Counted from the stretch's first letter, positions 1 through 6,207 are shown. The stretch: 7,267 bases of DNA from an uncultured Dorea sp. (GCA_948844705.1 CAQNVT010000177.1:1-7267); one strand, 5' to 3'. Notes: generated by a model not told the origin, from the sequence alone. Made by a program: numbers and translations.

Positions 1-165
1 ATCCGCGCCAAGACCAACCATATCCGATCCGCACGGAACGAAGGCCGCAGCGCAAACAGACTATTAAAAAAACTATTGTCCTGCGGCGTCGCTGAAGAGC
101 TGACGGACCATCATTCCTTTACCAGAGGGAGACCTGAAAAGATCTACAAAATAAATTTATTTTAA
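1..165 (+). CDS. C-terminal fragment of a probable winged-helix DNA-binding protein
   Basis: The first reading frame is open from the window edge to a TAA stop at 163-165, giving 54 residues of a protein whose start lies outside. The visible part has a basic helix followed by a hydrophobic helix (GRSANRLLKKLLSCGVAEEL) and ends with the wing-like segment TRGRPEKIYKI. A helix of the form 'NxLLKKLxxxGV' followed by 'GRPxKIYxI' is typical of the recognition helix and beta-wing of winged helix-turn-helix domains. The family cannot be named from this much: a transcriptional regulator is likeliest, but Fic-type and other proteins also end in such domains. It converges on the M20/transporter operon and shares its terminator. 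Regulation of that operon by this protein is possible but unproven. Confidence 0.6.
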   Translation: MRAKTNHIRSARNEGRSANRLLKKLLSCGVAEELTDHHSFTRGRPEKIYKINLF

Positions 166-171
166 CACCAC

Positions 172-205
172 AAAAGGTCAGACATGTTAAACGTTCTGAC
201 CTTTT
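172..205. terminator. Bidirectional intrinsic terminator between convergent genes
   Basis: The 11-base arm AAAAGGTCAGA (172-182) and its exact complement TCTGACCTTTT (195-205) enclose a 12-nt loop. On both strands the 3' arm ends in four T's. The hairpin lies 6 bases after the stop of the plus-strand fragment and 20 bases after the stop of the minus-strand M20 gene, so it can end transcripts from either side. Confidence 0.85.
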
Positions 206-225
206 ATGATTATAAAATACTGTAT

Positions 226-1605
226 TTATACCGCTCTCATATCCTCAGGTAACGGACTTTTATATGTCCGCCCTTCCATCTGCCTGTCAAATTCCTTCTT
301 CGCCTGAACGATAAGCTCCGGATTTTCAATCAGCTTTGCTCCGTAAACGGCCATTGTCTTAGCCGCATAAATCATACCCTTTTCTCCGATGCTGCTGCCG
401 GCACAGGATGCAAACTGCCAGCTGTGAGCAGGCGCCCCCATATTGGTACATGCCGTAAAAAAGTATGCCGTGGGAACCAGATGCATAACATCTCCTATAT
501 CCGTAGAACCATAGCTGTTAAAACATGTCACCTTTCCGGGTCCTTTGTACAAATGTGTATCTGCCGGCAGCCCGTATTTCTTCACCGTTGCCTTCGCAGA
601 ATCCGGCGTCTTTTCGTCCAGCGCCTCTGCAAAAGCAAGCTCCTGGTCCGTCCATGGTTCCTGCGGTATTTCATTCATCGCTTCTGCAATCACCTCTGCA
701 AGTACTTTATTATTCTGCGTATTATAGCAGCCCCCCAGAAATTCCACGGCAACCTGTGTATCGGTCATCATCGCCGCCCCCCGGCCTACCCGGATCAAAC
801 GCTCATACACTTCCTCCACTACTTCTCTTGAAAATGCTCTTATATAATACCATACCTCTGCTTTATCAGGCACTATATTGGGCACGACTCCTCCGTTTGT
901 GATCGTATAATGTATCCGTACGTCAGACGACACATGCTCCCGCAGATAATTCGCACCCACATTCATAAGCTCAACAGCATCCAACGCGCTTCTTCCGTTT
1001 TCCGGAGCATTCGCCGCATGGGATGCTTTTCCGGAGAATCTGAATTTAACTGAATTCACGGCTGTAGATACCCCTATAGTGGCTTCGTTTATTTTATTCG
1101 GATGAAAATTCACTGCCACGTCCAGTCCTTCAAAAGCTCCTCCTCTTGCCATAAGCGGCTTCCCTGTCAGAAGCTCTTCTCCGGGGCACGCATAAAAAAC
1201 AATTGTTCCGGGAAGCTTTCTCCTGATCATCTCCTCCTTTAACCCGACGGCGCCTCCTACATGAGCCGCACAAAGAAGATTATGCCCACATCCATGTCCA
1301 TATGGCTGGCCTTCTATTTCTTCCTTTTCTGTTGCCACTCTCTGGCTCAGCCCCGGCAATGCATCGAATTCACCCATAAATCCTATCACCGGATGCCCGT
1401 TTCCATACACCGCTTTAATTGCTGTCGGAACTCCGCCGGCTCCTCTTTCTACCCGGAATCCTTCCTTTTCCATAAAAGCGGCTACCCTTTCATGGGCTTT
1501 ATACTCCTTAAATCCGGCCTCCGGATTATTCCAGATGAATTTACTTAATTCATCAATCTTCTCTCTCTTATGCTCAATCTCTTCTACTGCTATTTTTCCT
1601 ACCAT
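226..1605 (-). CDS. AbgB-like M20 family metallo-amidohydrolase
   Basis: A 459-residue zinc or manganese amidohydrolase of peptidase family M20. It most resembles AbgB, the p-aminobenzoyl-glutamate hydrolase subunit (about 480 aa in E. coli). It should cleave the amide bond of an N-acyl or N-aroyl amino acid in the cytoplasm; no signal peptide is seen. Visible motifs are GEFDALPGLSQ (78-88), HGCGH (104-108), CPGEE (140-144), NFHP (166-169), SHAANAPENGRSALDA (195-210), STDIGDV (367-373) and AHSWQ (393-397). By family comparison the metal ligands would be Cys106, His108, Glu144, His168 and His394, with Glu143 as general base and His196 at the dimerisation-domain contact, so it looks catalytically intact. 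A GGGGGAAAGGTG ribosome binding stretch precedes the ATG. It is second in an operon, 19 nt after the membrane protein gene. AbgA, the usual partner of AbgB, is absent. The exact substrate cannot be read from the sequence. Confidence 0.88.
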   Translation of the reverse strand: MVGKIAVEEIEHKREKIDELSKFIWNNPEAGFKEYKAHERVAAFMEKEGFRVERGAGGVPTAIKAVYGNGHPVIGFMGEFDALPGLSQRVATEKEEIEGQPYGHGCGHNLLCAAHVGGAVGLKEEMIRRKLPGTIVFYACPGEELLTGKPLMARGGAFEGLDVAVNFHPNKINEATIGVSTAVNSVKFRFSGKASHAANAPENGRSALDAVELMNVGANYLREHVSSDVRIHYTITNGGVVPNIVPDKAEVWYYIRAFSREVVEEVYERLIRVGRGAAMMTDTQVAVEFLGGCYNTQNNKVLAEVIAEAMNEIPQEPWTDQELAFAEALDEKTPDSAKATVKKYGLPADTHLYKGPGKVTCFNSYGSTDIGDVMHLVPTAYFFTACTNMGAPAHSWQFASCAGSSIGEKGMIYAAKTMAVYGAKLIENPELIVQAKKEFDRQMEGRTYKSPLPEDMRAV

Positions 1606-1624
1606 TACACCTTTCCCCCTTGTG

Positions 1625-2830
1625 TTAGAAAATCATCGGACCAATAATACTTGCAAAGGCAACTGAAACAACGGTTACCGTTACAAATCCGCCTATAATC
1701 ATTTTCGGCAGCATATAATCCATTGCCTTCTGTCTTTCGTCTCCTTCCCATTCAAGAGAGTCAACTCCTTCTGTTGTAATAATCTGCGTTGCCGGATATG
1801 CCAGCATACAGGTTACGCCGATCGCAGCCGATGCATATGGAGAATAGCCCAGAAGCTTTCCTACAAATGCACATACCGCAACAATTCCAATAGAGCAGAG
1901 CACCAGAATACCCACTACCGGAACAATCATTTTCGCCAGACCTGCCGGTGTAAGTGATGCCAGACTTCCCGGAAGCATAAGTAAAAGGCCGAAGGTAATG
2001 ATTCCTGAAGAATTCGCTTTCGCAAAAATATCCTTTTCCAGGAATCCGATCCGGGCAAAAATCAGACCGAACAATAAGTATGCAATGTTAGGGTTAAGGA
2101 TATAATTTGCCGGCTCAGAACCCGGAATTAACGTGGCTTTCCCTGCAAAATCAGCAAGACAGGCTACCAAAGCCACTTTGCAGATATAGACCGTATTTGT
2201 TCTCATGTATTTAGGTGTCTCTTTAAAGATTCTCATACTCGGCAGCTTAAATTCGGACTTACTTTCTGCTTCCTTCTTAAAATATCCGTTTTCCTGCTTC
2301 TGCTTTAAATCTCTACGTATGCAGAATGTAGAAATAGGAATGCCAAAAAATTTCTGCAGAGAAAGTATCAGAACTGCAAATGCCGCAAGCTCCGGACGGT
2401 TCGCCGCTTCCGCCATACCCGTCACAATAATTCCCGCCACTGTTGAACCTGCAACCGGCGGAGCTGCTATCAATGCATACTCCCTTCCGAATAAAAGCGA
2501 ACCTACGGTAAAACAGATCAGGCCAATGGCAACTATTGAAAATATCGCTATTACAACAGTTTTCCATTCACGGATCATATCCTCCAGATTGATCAGTGTT
2601 CCGATATTCGTAATCATAAACGCCGCGCCGAAATTGGACATTACCGCAACCAGTCCTGACTGAGTAGTAACATCCTTGGGCAGAATGCCGCTCCAAAATC
2701 CTGCAATAAACAAAATACATGCAAATAATAATGACGAAACCGCTCCTTTTGTCTTCTTAGATAAAAACTCCCCGATCGAATACACAACAAGACAGCCCGT
2801 AATACATGTTAACGGATTCCAAAAACTCAT
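1625..2830 (-). CDS. Polytopic membrane transporter, distantly GltS-like, partner of the M20 amidohydrolase
   Basis: A 401-residue integral membrane protein with about ten to twelve hydrophobic segments, for example near 5-22, 31-50, 62-80, 91-113, 118-140, 148-168, 214-230, 245-262, 275-295, 300-324, 334-352 and 376-400. A charged cytoplasmic-type loop (172-210, rich in K/E) splits two halves of similar layout. Small-residue stretches at 122-133 (APPVAGSTVAG) and 335-348 (AAIGVTCMLAYPAT) occupy equivalent places in the halves, as in carriers with re-entrant loops such as GltS (also about 401 aa). I infer the similarity to GltS-type carriers from this architecture and could not confirm it; it may belong to an unnamed (DUF) family. 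It is not AbgT-like. The ATG follows AGGAGG (2839-2844) by 8 nt. It is first in the operon, 19 nt ahead of the M20 gene, which suggests it imports the hydrolase's substrate. Confidence 0.72.
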   Translation of the reverse strand: MSFWNPLTCITGCLVVYSIGEFLSKKTKGAVSSLLFACILFIAGFWSGILPKDVTTQSGLVAVMSNFGAAFMITNIGTLINLEDMIREWKTVVIAIFSIVAIGLICFTVGSLLFGREYALIAAPPVAGSTVAGIIVTGMAEAANRPELAAFAVLILSLQKFFGIPISTFCIRRDLKQKQENGYFKKEAESKSEFKLPSMRIFKETPKYMRTNTVYICKVALVACLADFAGKATLIPGSEPANYILNPNIAYLLFGLIFARIGFLEKDIFAKANSSGIITFGLLLMLPGSLASLTPAGLAKMIVPVVGILVLCSIGIVAVCAFVGKLLGYSPYASAAIGVTCMLAYPATQIITTEGVDSLEWEGDERQKAMDYMLPKMIIGGFVTVTVVSVAFASIIGPMIF

Positions 2831-2891
2831 CTTTATTTCCTCCTGCTTTTCCTTTTATTCTTTTTTCGTTTGTGCGCACTGTCTGACTGCA

Positions 2892-2942
2892 TATTTAAAG
2901 ACGTTTTATCGCTCTATTTAAAGACGTTTAAGGACGTTTTAT
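2892..2942 (+). repeat. Three phased direct repeats, operator-like (TTTAAAGACGTTTTAT type)
   Basis: TATTTAAAGACGTTT occurs exactly at 2892-2906 and 2915-2929. A third copy, TTTAAGGACGTTTTAT at 2927-2942, differs from the first unit (2894-2909) at one base of 16 and overlaps the second. Unit spacing is 23 and 10 bases, close to whole helical turns, as expected for protein subunits binding one face of the DNA. The array lies in the leader of the transporter operon, about 35-85 bases after the predicted transcription start, where a bound protein could block elongation. An RNA role is less likely since no strong hairpin forms. Confidence 0.65.
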
Positions 2943-2983
2943 ATATGTATCAATCAGATTTACCAATAATATTATTTAATATC

Positions 2984-3012
2984 ATTATATATTTCATGAA
3001 TTTTATTGTCAA
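2984..3012 (-). promoter_or_regulatory. Perfect-consensus sigma-A promoter of the transporter-M20 operon
   Basis: On the minus strand TTGACA (3012-3007) is followed after exactly 17 bases by TATAAT (2989-2984). Both hexamers match the vegetative sigma consensus fully, and the spacing is optimal. Transcription should start near 2977 and read into the transporter gene at 2830. A promoter this strong, flanked by repeat clusters, implies control by a repressor rather than an activator (inference). Confidence 0.82.
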
Positions 3013-3031
3013 TATTTTTTTATTTTTCGTC

Positions 3032-3060
3032 ATTATACCATTATTTACGGTCTTTTTTAA
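3032..3060 (-). promoter_or_regulatory. Possible second, weaker upstream promoter for the same operon
   Basis: On the minus strand TTAAAA (3060-3055) and a perfect TATAAT (3037-3032) are 17 bases apart. The -35 matches consensus at four of six positions and lies inside the distal repeat cluster. In DNA this AT-rich such matches arise by chance, so support is modest. Confidence 0.35.
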
Positions 3061-3080
3061 GTCTTTTATTACGTCTTTAT
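3047..3080 (-). repeat. Distal cluster of AAAGAC repeats on the minus strand
   Basis: GTCTTT appears on the plus strand at 3050-3055, 3061-3066 and 3073-3078, that is AAAGAC on the minus strand with spacings of 11 and 12 bases. The outermost unit (TATAAAGACGT on the minus strand) best resembles the proximal units. The orientation is opposite to the proximal cluster at 2892-2942, so the two face each other across the promoter. The core is short and the DNA AT-rich, which limits certainty. Confidence 0.45.
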
Positions 3081-3112
3081 ATGCAATAATTCCAAATAAT
3101 CACATTTTATAA

Positions 3113-3167
3113 AAATGCCCTGTGATATCATCTGCATTTCAAAAACAAATGATATCACAAGGCATTT
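3113..3167 (-). terminator. Intrinsic terminator of the tetrapyrrole operon
   Basis: Arms at 3113-3131 and 3149-3167 form a 19-bp stem with a 17-nt loop. The single non-matching pair (C3120 opposite A3160) becomes a G-U wobble in the minus-strand RNA, and that RNA continues into ATTTTTATAAAAT. This marks it as the terminator of the cobA-hemD transcript, whose stop codon is at 3182-3184. Confidence 0.9.
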
Positions 3168-3181
3168 CTCACACTGTGCTT

Positions 3182-4687
3182 TTAATTTTTCTTCATCCGT
3201 TCTATAAGCCGTACCAGGCTGTCAATGGCCGCTTTATCCGAAACATAACATTCCATTCCGTATCTTTTCGCCGTCTCCGCCGTCTGCCTTCCGATACACG
3301 CTGCCTTTACCCTGGAAAAATCCATTTCTCCTGCTGCCTTTACAAAGCCTTCCACCGTGGAGCTGCTGGTAAAGGCGGCACAGCTGACTCTTCCGCTTTC
3401 GATCTCATCCTTTATAGATACCGGAATCTCCGAGACATCCCGGCACACCGTACGATAAACCGGAAGATCCTGAACAGACGCTCCTGCTTCTTCAAGGATC
3501 GGGACCAGCTCCTGGTTTCCCTTCTCTGCTCTCGGAAGAAGAATCTTTTTATTTTTCACATCTTGCACGGCAAGCGCTCTTCCCAGCGACACTCCGTCAT
3601 ACACATCCGGCATGACATCCGCAAAGATTCCGAAGGATTCCAGCGCTTTTTTCGTCCCCTCTCCGATAACCGCAAATCCGGCGCGATACAGTGCTCTGAC
3701 ATCTATGCCGTATTCCTTCATTTTTTCAAAGAAAATGCGTACTCCCGCCTGACTGGTAAATACGATCCAGTCATACGTCCTGATATTTTCAAAACATTCA
3801 CTCAGCAGATGTGAGGACTGTGCCGGAACAATCTCAATCGTTGGGATTTCCAGCACCTCGGCTCCTTTATCTCTTAATTTTTCCGCCATAGAAGAGATAA
3901 GCTCCTTCGGCCTGGTAAGAAGAACCCTCATTCCCGACAGCGGCAGCCTCTCATACCATGAAAGCTCCTCTGCCAGCCTGCACACCTCGCCCACAACGAT
4001 CAGAGCCGGCGGCCTTATATCTGATTCTTCCGCCCGTTTCACAAGCGTACTGATCGTTGCCGTCACTTTCTTCTGCCCGGCTGTCGTCCCCTCCTGAAGG
4101 AGCGCCGCCGGCATATCCGGACGCATTCCCGCCTCCTTAAGACCCTCCATAATGATCCCGAGCGATGTAACGCCCATTAGAAATACAAGCGTTCCACCGG
4201 CCTCCGCAAGGGCTTTATAATTGATGTCCTTCTCGCTTCCCCGCCTTGCATGTCCTGTGACAACATGAAGAGAGGACGCATAATCTCTGTGGGTAACCGG
4301 TATCCCGCCGTATGCTGGAACCGAAAGCGGTGACGTCACTCCCGGAACTACCTCGAAGGGAACCCCATACTTTACCAGCTCCGCAAGCTCCTCTCCTCCT
4401 CTTCCAAACAGGAATGGATCGCCTCCTTTAAGCCTTACTACCCTCTTTCCCTTTTTCGCTTCCTCCACAAGGATCCTGTTAATCTCTTCCTGCGGGATCG
4501 GATGATGCCCCGCCTTCTTTCCGACATTAATAAGCTCCTTTCCGGCTCCGTATTTCACAACAATATTTTCCCCGACCAGATGATCATATACGATCACATC
4601 TGCCCTCTCAAGAACATGTTCCGCCTTTATTGTAAGAAGCCCTTCATCTCCGGGACCCGCACCCGCAAGCCAAACCTTTCCATCCAT
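3182..4687 (-). CDS. cobA-hemD: Fused uroporphyrinogen-III C-methyltransferase / uroporphyrinogen-III synthase (CobA-HemD)
   Basis: A 501-residue bifunctional cytoplasmic enzyme. The HemD part cyclises hydroxymethylbilane with inversion of ring D to uroporphyrinogen III; the CobA part methylates C2 and C7 with S-adenosylmethionine to give precorrin-2. Residues 1-245 are the methyltransferase: GAGPGDEGLLT (9-19), YDHLV (34-38), RLKGGDPFLFGRGGEE (85-100), VVPGVTSPLSVPAYGGIPVTHR (113-134), VVTGH (142-146) and LQEGTTAGQ (197-205). From about 250, LSGMRVLLTRP begins the synthase, with IVFTSQAGV (308-316), IGEGTKKALESFG (341-353), LPRAEKGN (384-391) and AAFTSSSTVEGF (437-448). HemD is poorly conserved, but these follow the family pattern. 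Such fusions are common in Clostridia. The start ATG follows GGGGAGTAG, which overlaps the end of hemC; only 4 nt separate the genes, so they are probably translationally coupled. It is last in the operon. Confidence 0.95.
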   Translation of the reverse strand: MDGKVWLAGAGPGDEGLLTIKAEHVLERADVIVYDHLVGENIVVKYGAGKELINVGKKAGHHPIPQEEINRILVEEAKKGKRVVRLKGGDPFLFGRGGEELAELVKYGVPFEVVPGVTSPLSVPAYGGIPVTHRDYASSLHVVTGHARRGSEKDINYKALAEAGGTLVFLMGVTSLGIIMEGLKEAGMRPDMPAALLQEGTTAGQKKVTATISTLVKRAEESDIRPPALIVVGEVCRLAEELSWYERLPLSGMRVLLTRPKELISSMAEKLRDKGAEVLEIPTIEIVPAQSSHLLSECFENIRTYDWIVFTSQAGVRIFFEKMKEYGIDVRALYRAGFAVIGEGTKKALESFGIFADVMPDVYDGVSLGRALAVQDVKNKKILLPRAEKGNQELVPILEEAGASVQDLPVYRTVCRDVSEIPVSIKDEIESGRVSCAAFTSSSTVEGFVKAAGEMDFSRVKAACIGRQTAETAKRYGMECYVSDKAAIDSLVRLIERMKKN

Positions 4688-4691
4688 ATCT

Positions 4692-5579
4692 CTACTCCCC
4701 GTATCTCTTCCTCATTTCTTCCGCCAGAGCGGTTCCAAGGCGTTCTGCCTCCGCAGGCTCTCCTTCCTTACTGCCGATAACAAAATCATCTTTTCTTTCT
4801 ATATAATATAATCCTTTAAGCGTAAGCCTTCCGTGATTCATCTCTCCATATGCCGCCACCGGTGAGGAACAGCCCCCGTCGAGACATCTGACAAATGCCC
4901 GCTCACCCTTTGCGATACAGGCAGTCTCTCTGTCTCCATAACCCTCCAGAAATGAATAGTCCTCATCCCTTCTTCCCTGTACGGCCAGAATTCCCTGCCC
5001 TGCCGCAGGCAGAATCTCATCGGTCGAAAAATATCTGTATATCCGTTTCTCAAGCCCGAGTCTCTTAAGTCCTGCGGCCGCCAAAATGAGCGCGTCATAC
5101 CCGCCCTCATCCAGCTTCTCAAGTCTTGTCAGTACATTTCCTCTGATACTGCGAAACTCCGCTTCCGGAAACAGCCGCCGCCCCTGAATTCTTCTTCTGA
5201 AGGAGGAGCAGCCGATCACCCCTTTTTCGTTCCAGTCCTTTCTTCCCTTCGGCAATATAAGTACGTCCCTCACATCCTCTCTTCGGGAAAAGGCCACGAC
5301 AGGCAGCGAAGGCGGCTCCTCCATCGGCATATCCTTAAGACTGTGGACCGACAGATCGATCTTTTTCTCCAGAAGAGCACGGTCAAGCTCCTTTACAAAA
5401 AGTCCCTTTCCGCCGATCTTATCCAGGGTGATATCCAGCCTCCGGTCCCCCGTAGTCTCCAGGGTGATCATCACGGTCTCAAGCTCCGGATGATTTTTCC
5501 GTATATATTCCGCGACATTTTCTGCCTGGATCACCGCTAGTCCGCTCTTTCTGCTGCCGATTACAACTTTTTTATTCAT
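4692..5579 (-). CDS. hemC: Porphobilinogen deaminase (hydroxymethylbilane synthase)
   Basis: A 295-residue cytoplasmic enzyme that joins four porphobilinogen units into hydroxymethylbilane on a dipyrromethane cofactor. Numbering from the chosen start, it shows IGSRKSGLAVIQA (7-19), HSLKDMPM (79-86, with the catalytic Asp83), SSFRRR (125-130), RSIRGNVLTRL (143-153), LAAAGLKRLGL (166-176), LPAAGQGILAVQ (190-201) and RCLDGGCSSPVAAYG (231-245), where Cys237 anchors the cofactor. Length fits the family (about 300-315). The frame can be extended to a TTG at 5609, but the ATG at 5579 is preferred. It sits right before the conserved KKVVIGSRKS strand, has GAGGAT (5584-5589) upstream, and overlaps the stop of the preceding gene by 8 bases (ATGAATAA), a typical coupled junction. 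It lies between the precorrin-2 dehydrogenase and cobA-hemD. Confidence 0.96.
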   Translation of the reverse strand: MNKKVVIGSRKSGLAVIQAENVAEYIRKNHPELETVMITLETTGDRRLDITLDKIGGKGLFVKELDRALLEKKIDLSVHSLKDMPMEEPPSLPVVAFSRREDVRDVLILPKGRKDWNEKGVIGCSSFRRRIQGRRLFPEAEFRSIRGNVLTRLEKLDEGGYDALILAAAGLKRLGLEKRIYRYFSTDEILPAAGQGILAVQGRRDEDYSFLEGYGDRETACIAKGERAFVRCLDGGCSSPVAAYGEMNHGRLTLKGLYYIERKDDFVIGSKEGEPAEAERLGTALAEEMRKRYGE

Positions 5580-6054
5580 ACCAATCCTCATCCTCTTGTA
5601 TATTCTCAAGCGCCTTTTCCACCCGCCTTCTGGCCTCTCTTGCCTGCATGTGGCCGCATCCGCCTGCCGTTATCCCCGCCACAACATTTTCCTTTACCAC
5701 TACTGCCGGAAAATAAAAATCACACAGCTCTTTTTTATGAGCCGTATTCACCGGGATTCCCCGGGCTTTACAGTCTCTGACGATCTGCTCATTGCAGAAG
5801 GCATCATCCGTTGCGGCAAGCACGATGTCCGCCTCCGCAATCCTCTCCGCCGTATAGCATTCTCTGATCCAGTCAATCCGCCCGGTTTCGGCCAGACGGC
5901 GCAACTCCTCTGTAAGCGCAGGAGATATGACGCATACACACTCTGCAAATTCAAGAAGTGTTTTCACCCTCCTCCGGGCAACTCTGCCCCCGCCGATCAC
6001 TATAATCTTTTTCTGCGATATATCTACAAATAGTGGAAAATACGGTCTCTGCAT
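5572..6054 (-). CDS. Precorrin-2 dehydrogenase (SirC/YlnF type, short form)
   Basis: A 160-residue enzyme that oxidises precorrin-2 to sirohydrochlorin with NAD+. It matches the N-terminal Rossmann part of CysG/Met8p: YFPLFVDISQKKIIVIGGG (5-23), with GGGRVARRR (21-29) binding NAD, then ISPALTEELRRLA (43-55), IVLAATDD (77-84) and VNTAHKKELCDFYFPA (102-117), ending with GITAGGCGHMQARE (127-140). Length is like B. subtilis YlnF (about 162 aa); the C-terminal helical extension of CysG and Met8p is missing. At the position of the catalytic Asp of that family (CysG D104, Met8p D141) my by-eye alignment puts His106, so the ferrochelatase and dehydrogenase activities should be tested. The frame also has ATGs at 6072 and 6090. 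I chose 6054 because AGAGGGG (6060-6066) precedes it and a candidate -10 element overlaps the ATG at 6090. First gene of the operon. Confidence 0.9.
   Translation of the reverse strand: MQRPYFPLFVDISQKKIIVIGGGRVARRRVKTLLEFAECVCVISPALTEELRRLAETGRIDWIRECYTAERIAEADIVLAATDDAFCNEQIVRDCKARGIPVNTAHKKELCDFYFPAVVVKENVVAGITAGGCGHMQAREARRRVEKALENIQEDEDWYE
5584..5589 (-). promoter_or_regulatory. Ribosome binding site fixing the hemC start
   Basis: On the minus strand GAGGAT lies four bases before the ATG at 5579, inside the end of the preceding gene. It favours that ATG over the in-frame TTG at 5609, which has no comparable site. Confidence 0.6.
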
Positions 6055-6059
6055 CCTTA

Positions 6060-6066
6060 CCCCTCT
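6060..6066 (-). promoter_or_regulatory. Ribosome binding site fixing the precorrin-2 dehydrogenase start
   Basis: Minus-strand AGAGGGG stands five bases before the ATG at 6054. The upstream in-frame ATGs at 6072 and 6090 have only weak purine runs, and the product from 6054 begins like other family members, two residues before the conserved PYFPLF. Confidence 0.6.
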
Positions 6067-6088
6067 TCTCATCTTTTCCGCTTTCTCC

Positions 6089-6117
6089 ATGATACCATAC
6101 GAAGAACAAAATGAAAA
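6089..6117 (-). promoter_or_regulatory. Candidate promoter of the precorrin-2 dehydrogenase-hemC-cobA-hemD operon
   Basis: Minus-strand TTTTCA (6117-6112) and TATCAT (6094-6089) are 17 bases apart, matching consensus at four and five of six positions. The -10 overlaps the ATG at 6090. Transcription would start near 6082, giving a 28-nt leader to the ATG at 6054. The -35 sits inside a palindrome at 6113-6128. Confidence 0.5.
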
Positions 6118-6128
6118 CAGCCGTTTTC
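6113..6128. repeat. Palindrome GAAAACAGCCGTTTTC between divergent promoters
   Basis: Six-base arms GAAAAC (6113-6118) and GTTTTC (6123-6128) are separated by AGCC. The palindrome covers the candidate -35 of the hem operon and lies 16 bases before the -35 of cbiK. A further half-site-like GTTTTTCC starts at 6134, 11 bases after GTTTTCC at 6123. It may be an operator controlling one or both promoters. The arms are short, so this is tentative. Confidence 0.4.
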
Positions 6129-6144
6129 CTGTCGTTTTTCCAAA

Positions 6145-6174
6145 TTGACATATCCCTCCTGCAAGTAGTATGAT
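6145..6174 (+). promoter_or_regulatory. Sigma-A promoter of cbiK
   Basis: TTGACA (6145-6150) and TATGAT (6169-6174) are 18 bases apart; the -35 is perfect and the -10 matches five of six. Transcription should start near 6181, so the leader is about 34 nt, too short for a cobalamin riboswitch. AAGTAGT (6163-6169) and its complement ACTACTT (6191-6197) bracket the start site and could be operator halves. Confidence 0.7.
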
Positions 6175-6201
6175 GGTTCTCAGTAATTTAACTACTTATT
6201 T

Positions 6202-6207
6202 AGGAGG
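6202..6207 (+). promoter_or_regulatory. Ribosome binding site fixing the cbiK start
   Basis: AGGAGG lies seven bases before the ATG at 6215. The frame is open back to an ATG at 6170, but that codon falls within the promoter and has no ribosome binding site, so 6215 is the start. Confidence 0.9.

Larger units (their letters stand above)
2831..3181. other. AT-rich intergenic control region (351 bases, no gene)
   Basis: This gap separates the end of cobA-hemD from the start of the transporter operon. It contains the transporter ribosome binding site AGGAGG (2839-2844), a repeat cluster (2892-2942), a strong minus-strand promoter (2984-3012), a possible second promoter (3032-3060), a second repeat cluster (3047-3080) and the terminator of the tetrapyrrole operon (3113-3167). 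Open frames here are short, composed of AT-driven Phe/Ile/Leu runs, and lack ribosome binding sites, so none is called as a gene. With transcription starting near 2977 the transporter mRNA would have an untranslated leader of about 147 nt. Confidence 0.85.

Noticed and set aside
2870..3112. Plus-strand frame of 80 codons in the AT-rich gap, hydrophobic product
   Set aside because: Starts at a TTG without a ribosome binding site; the Phe/Ile/Leu richness follows from AT-rich DNA, and it runs through the promoter and both repeat clusters.
3122..3814. Plus-strand frame of 230 codons opposite cobA-hemD
   Set aside because: Antisense shadow of the HemD domain, beginning inside the terminator hairpin and lacking a ribosome binding site.
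5580..5609. N-terminal extension of HemC from TTG at 5609
   Set aside because: Adds ten residues not typical of the family, lies wholly inside the preceding gene and lacks the GAGGAT site found before the ATG at 5579.
5951..6151. Minus-strand frame of 66 codons preceded by GGAGG, overlapping the precorrin-2 dehydrogenase start
   Set aside because: The ribosome-binding-like run is only three bases from its ATG, it lies upstream of the likely operon promoter, and it overlaps the real gene out of frame with no recognisable product.
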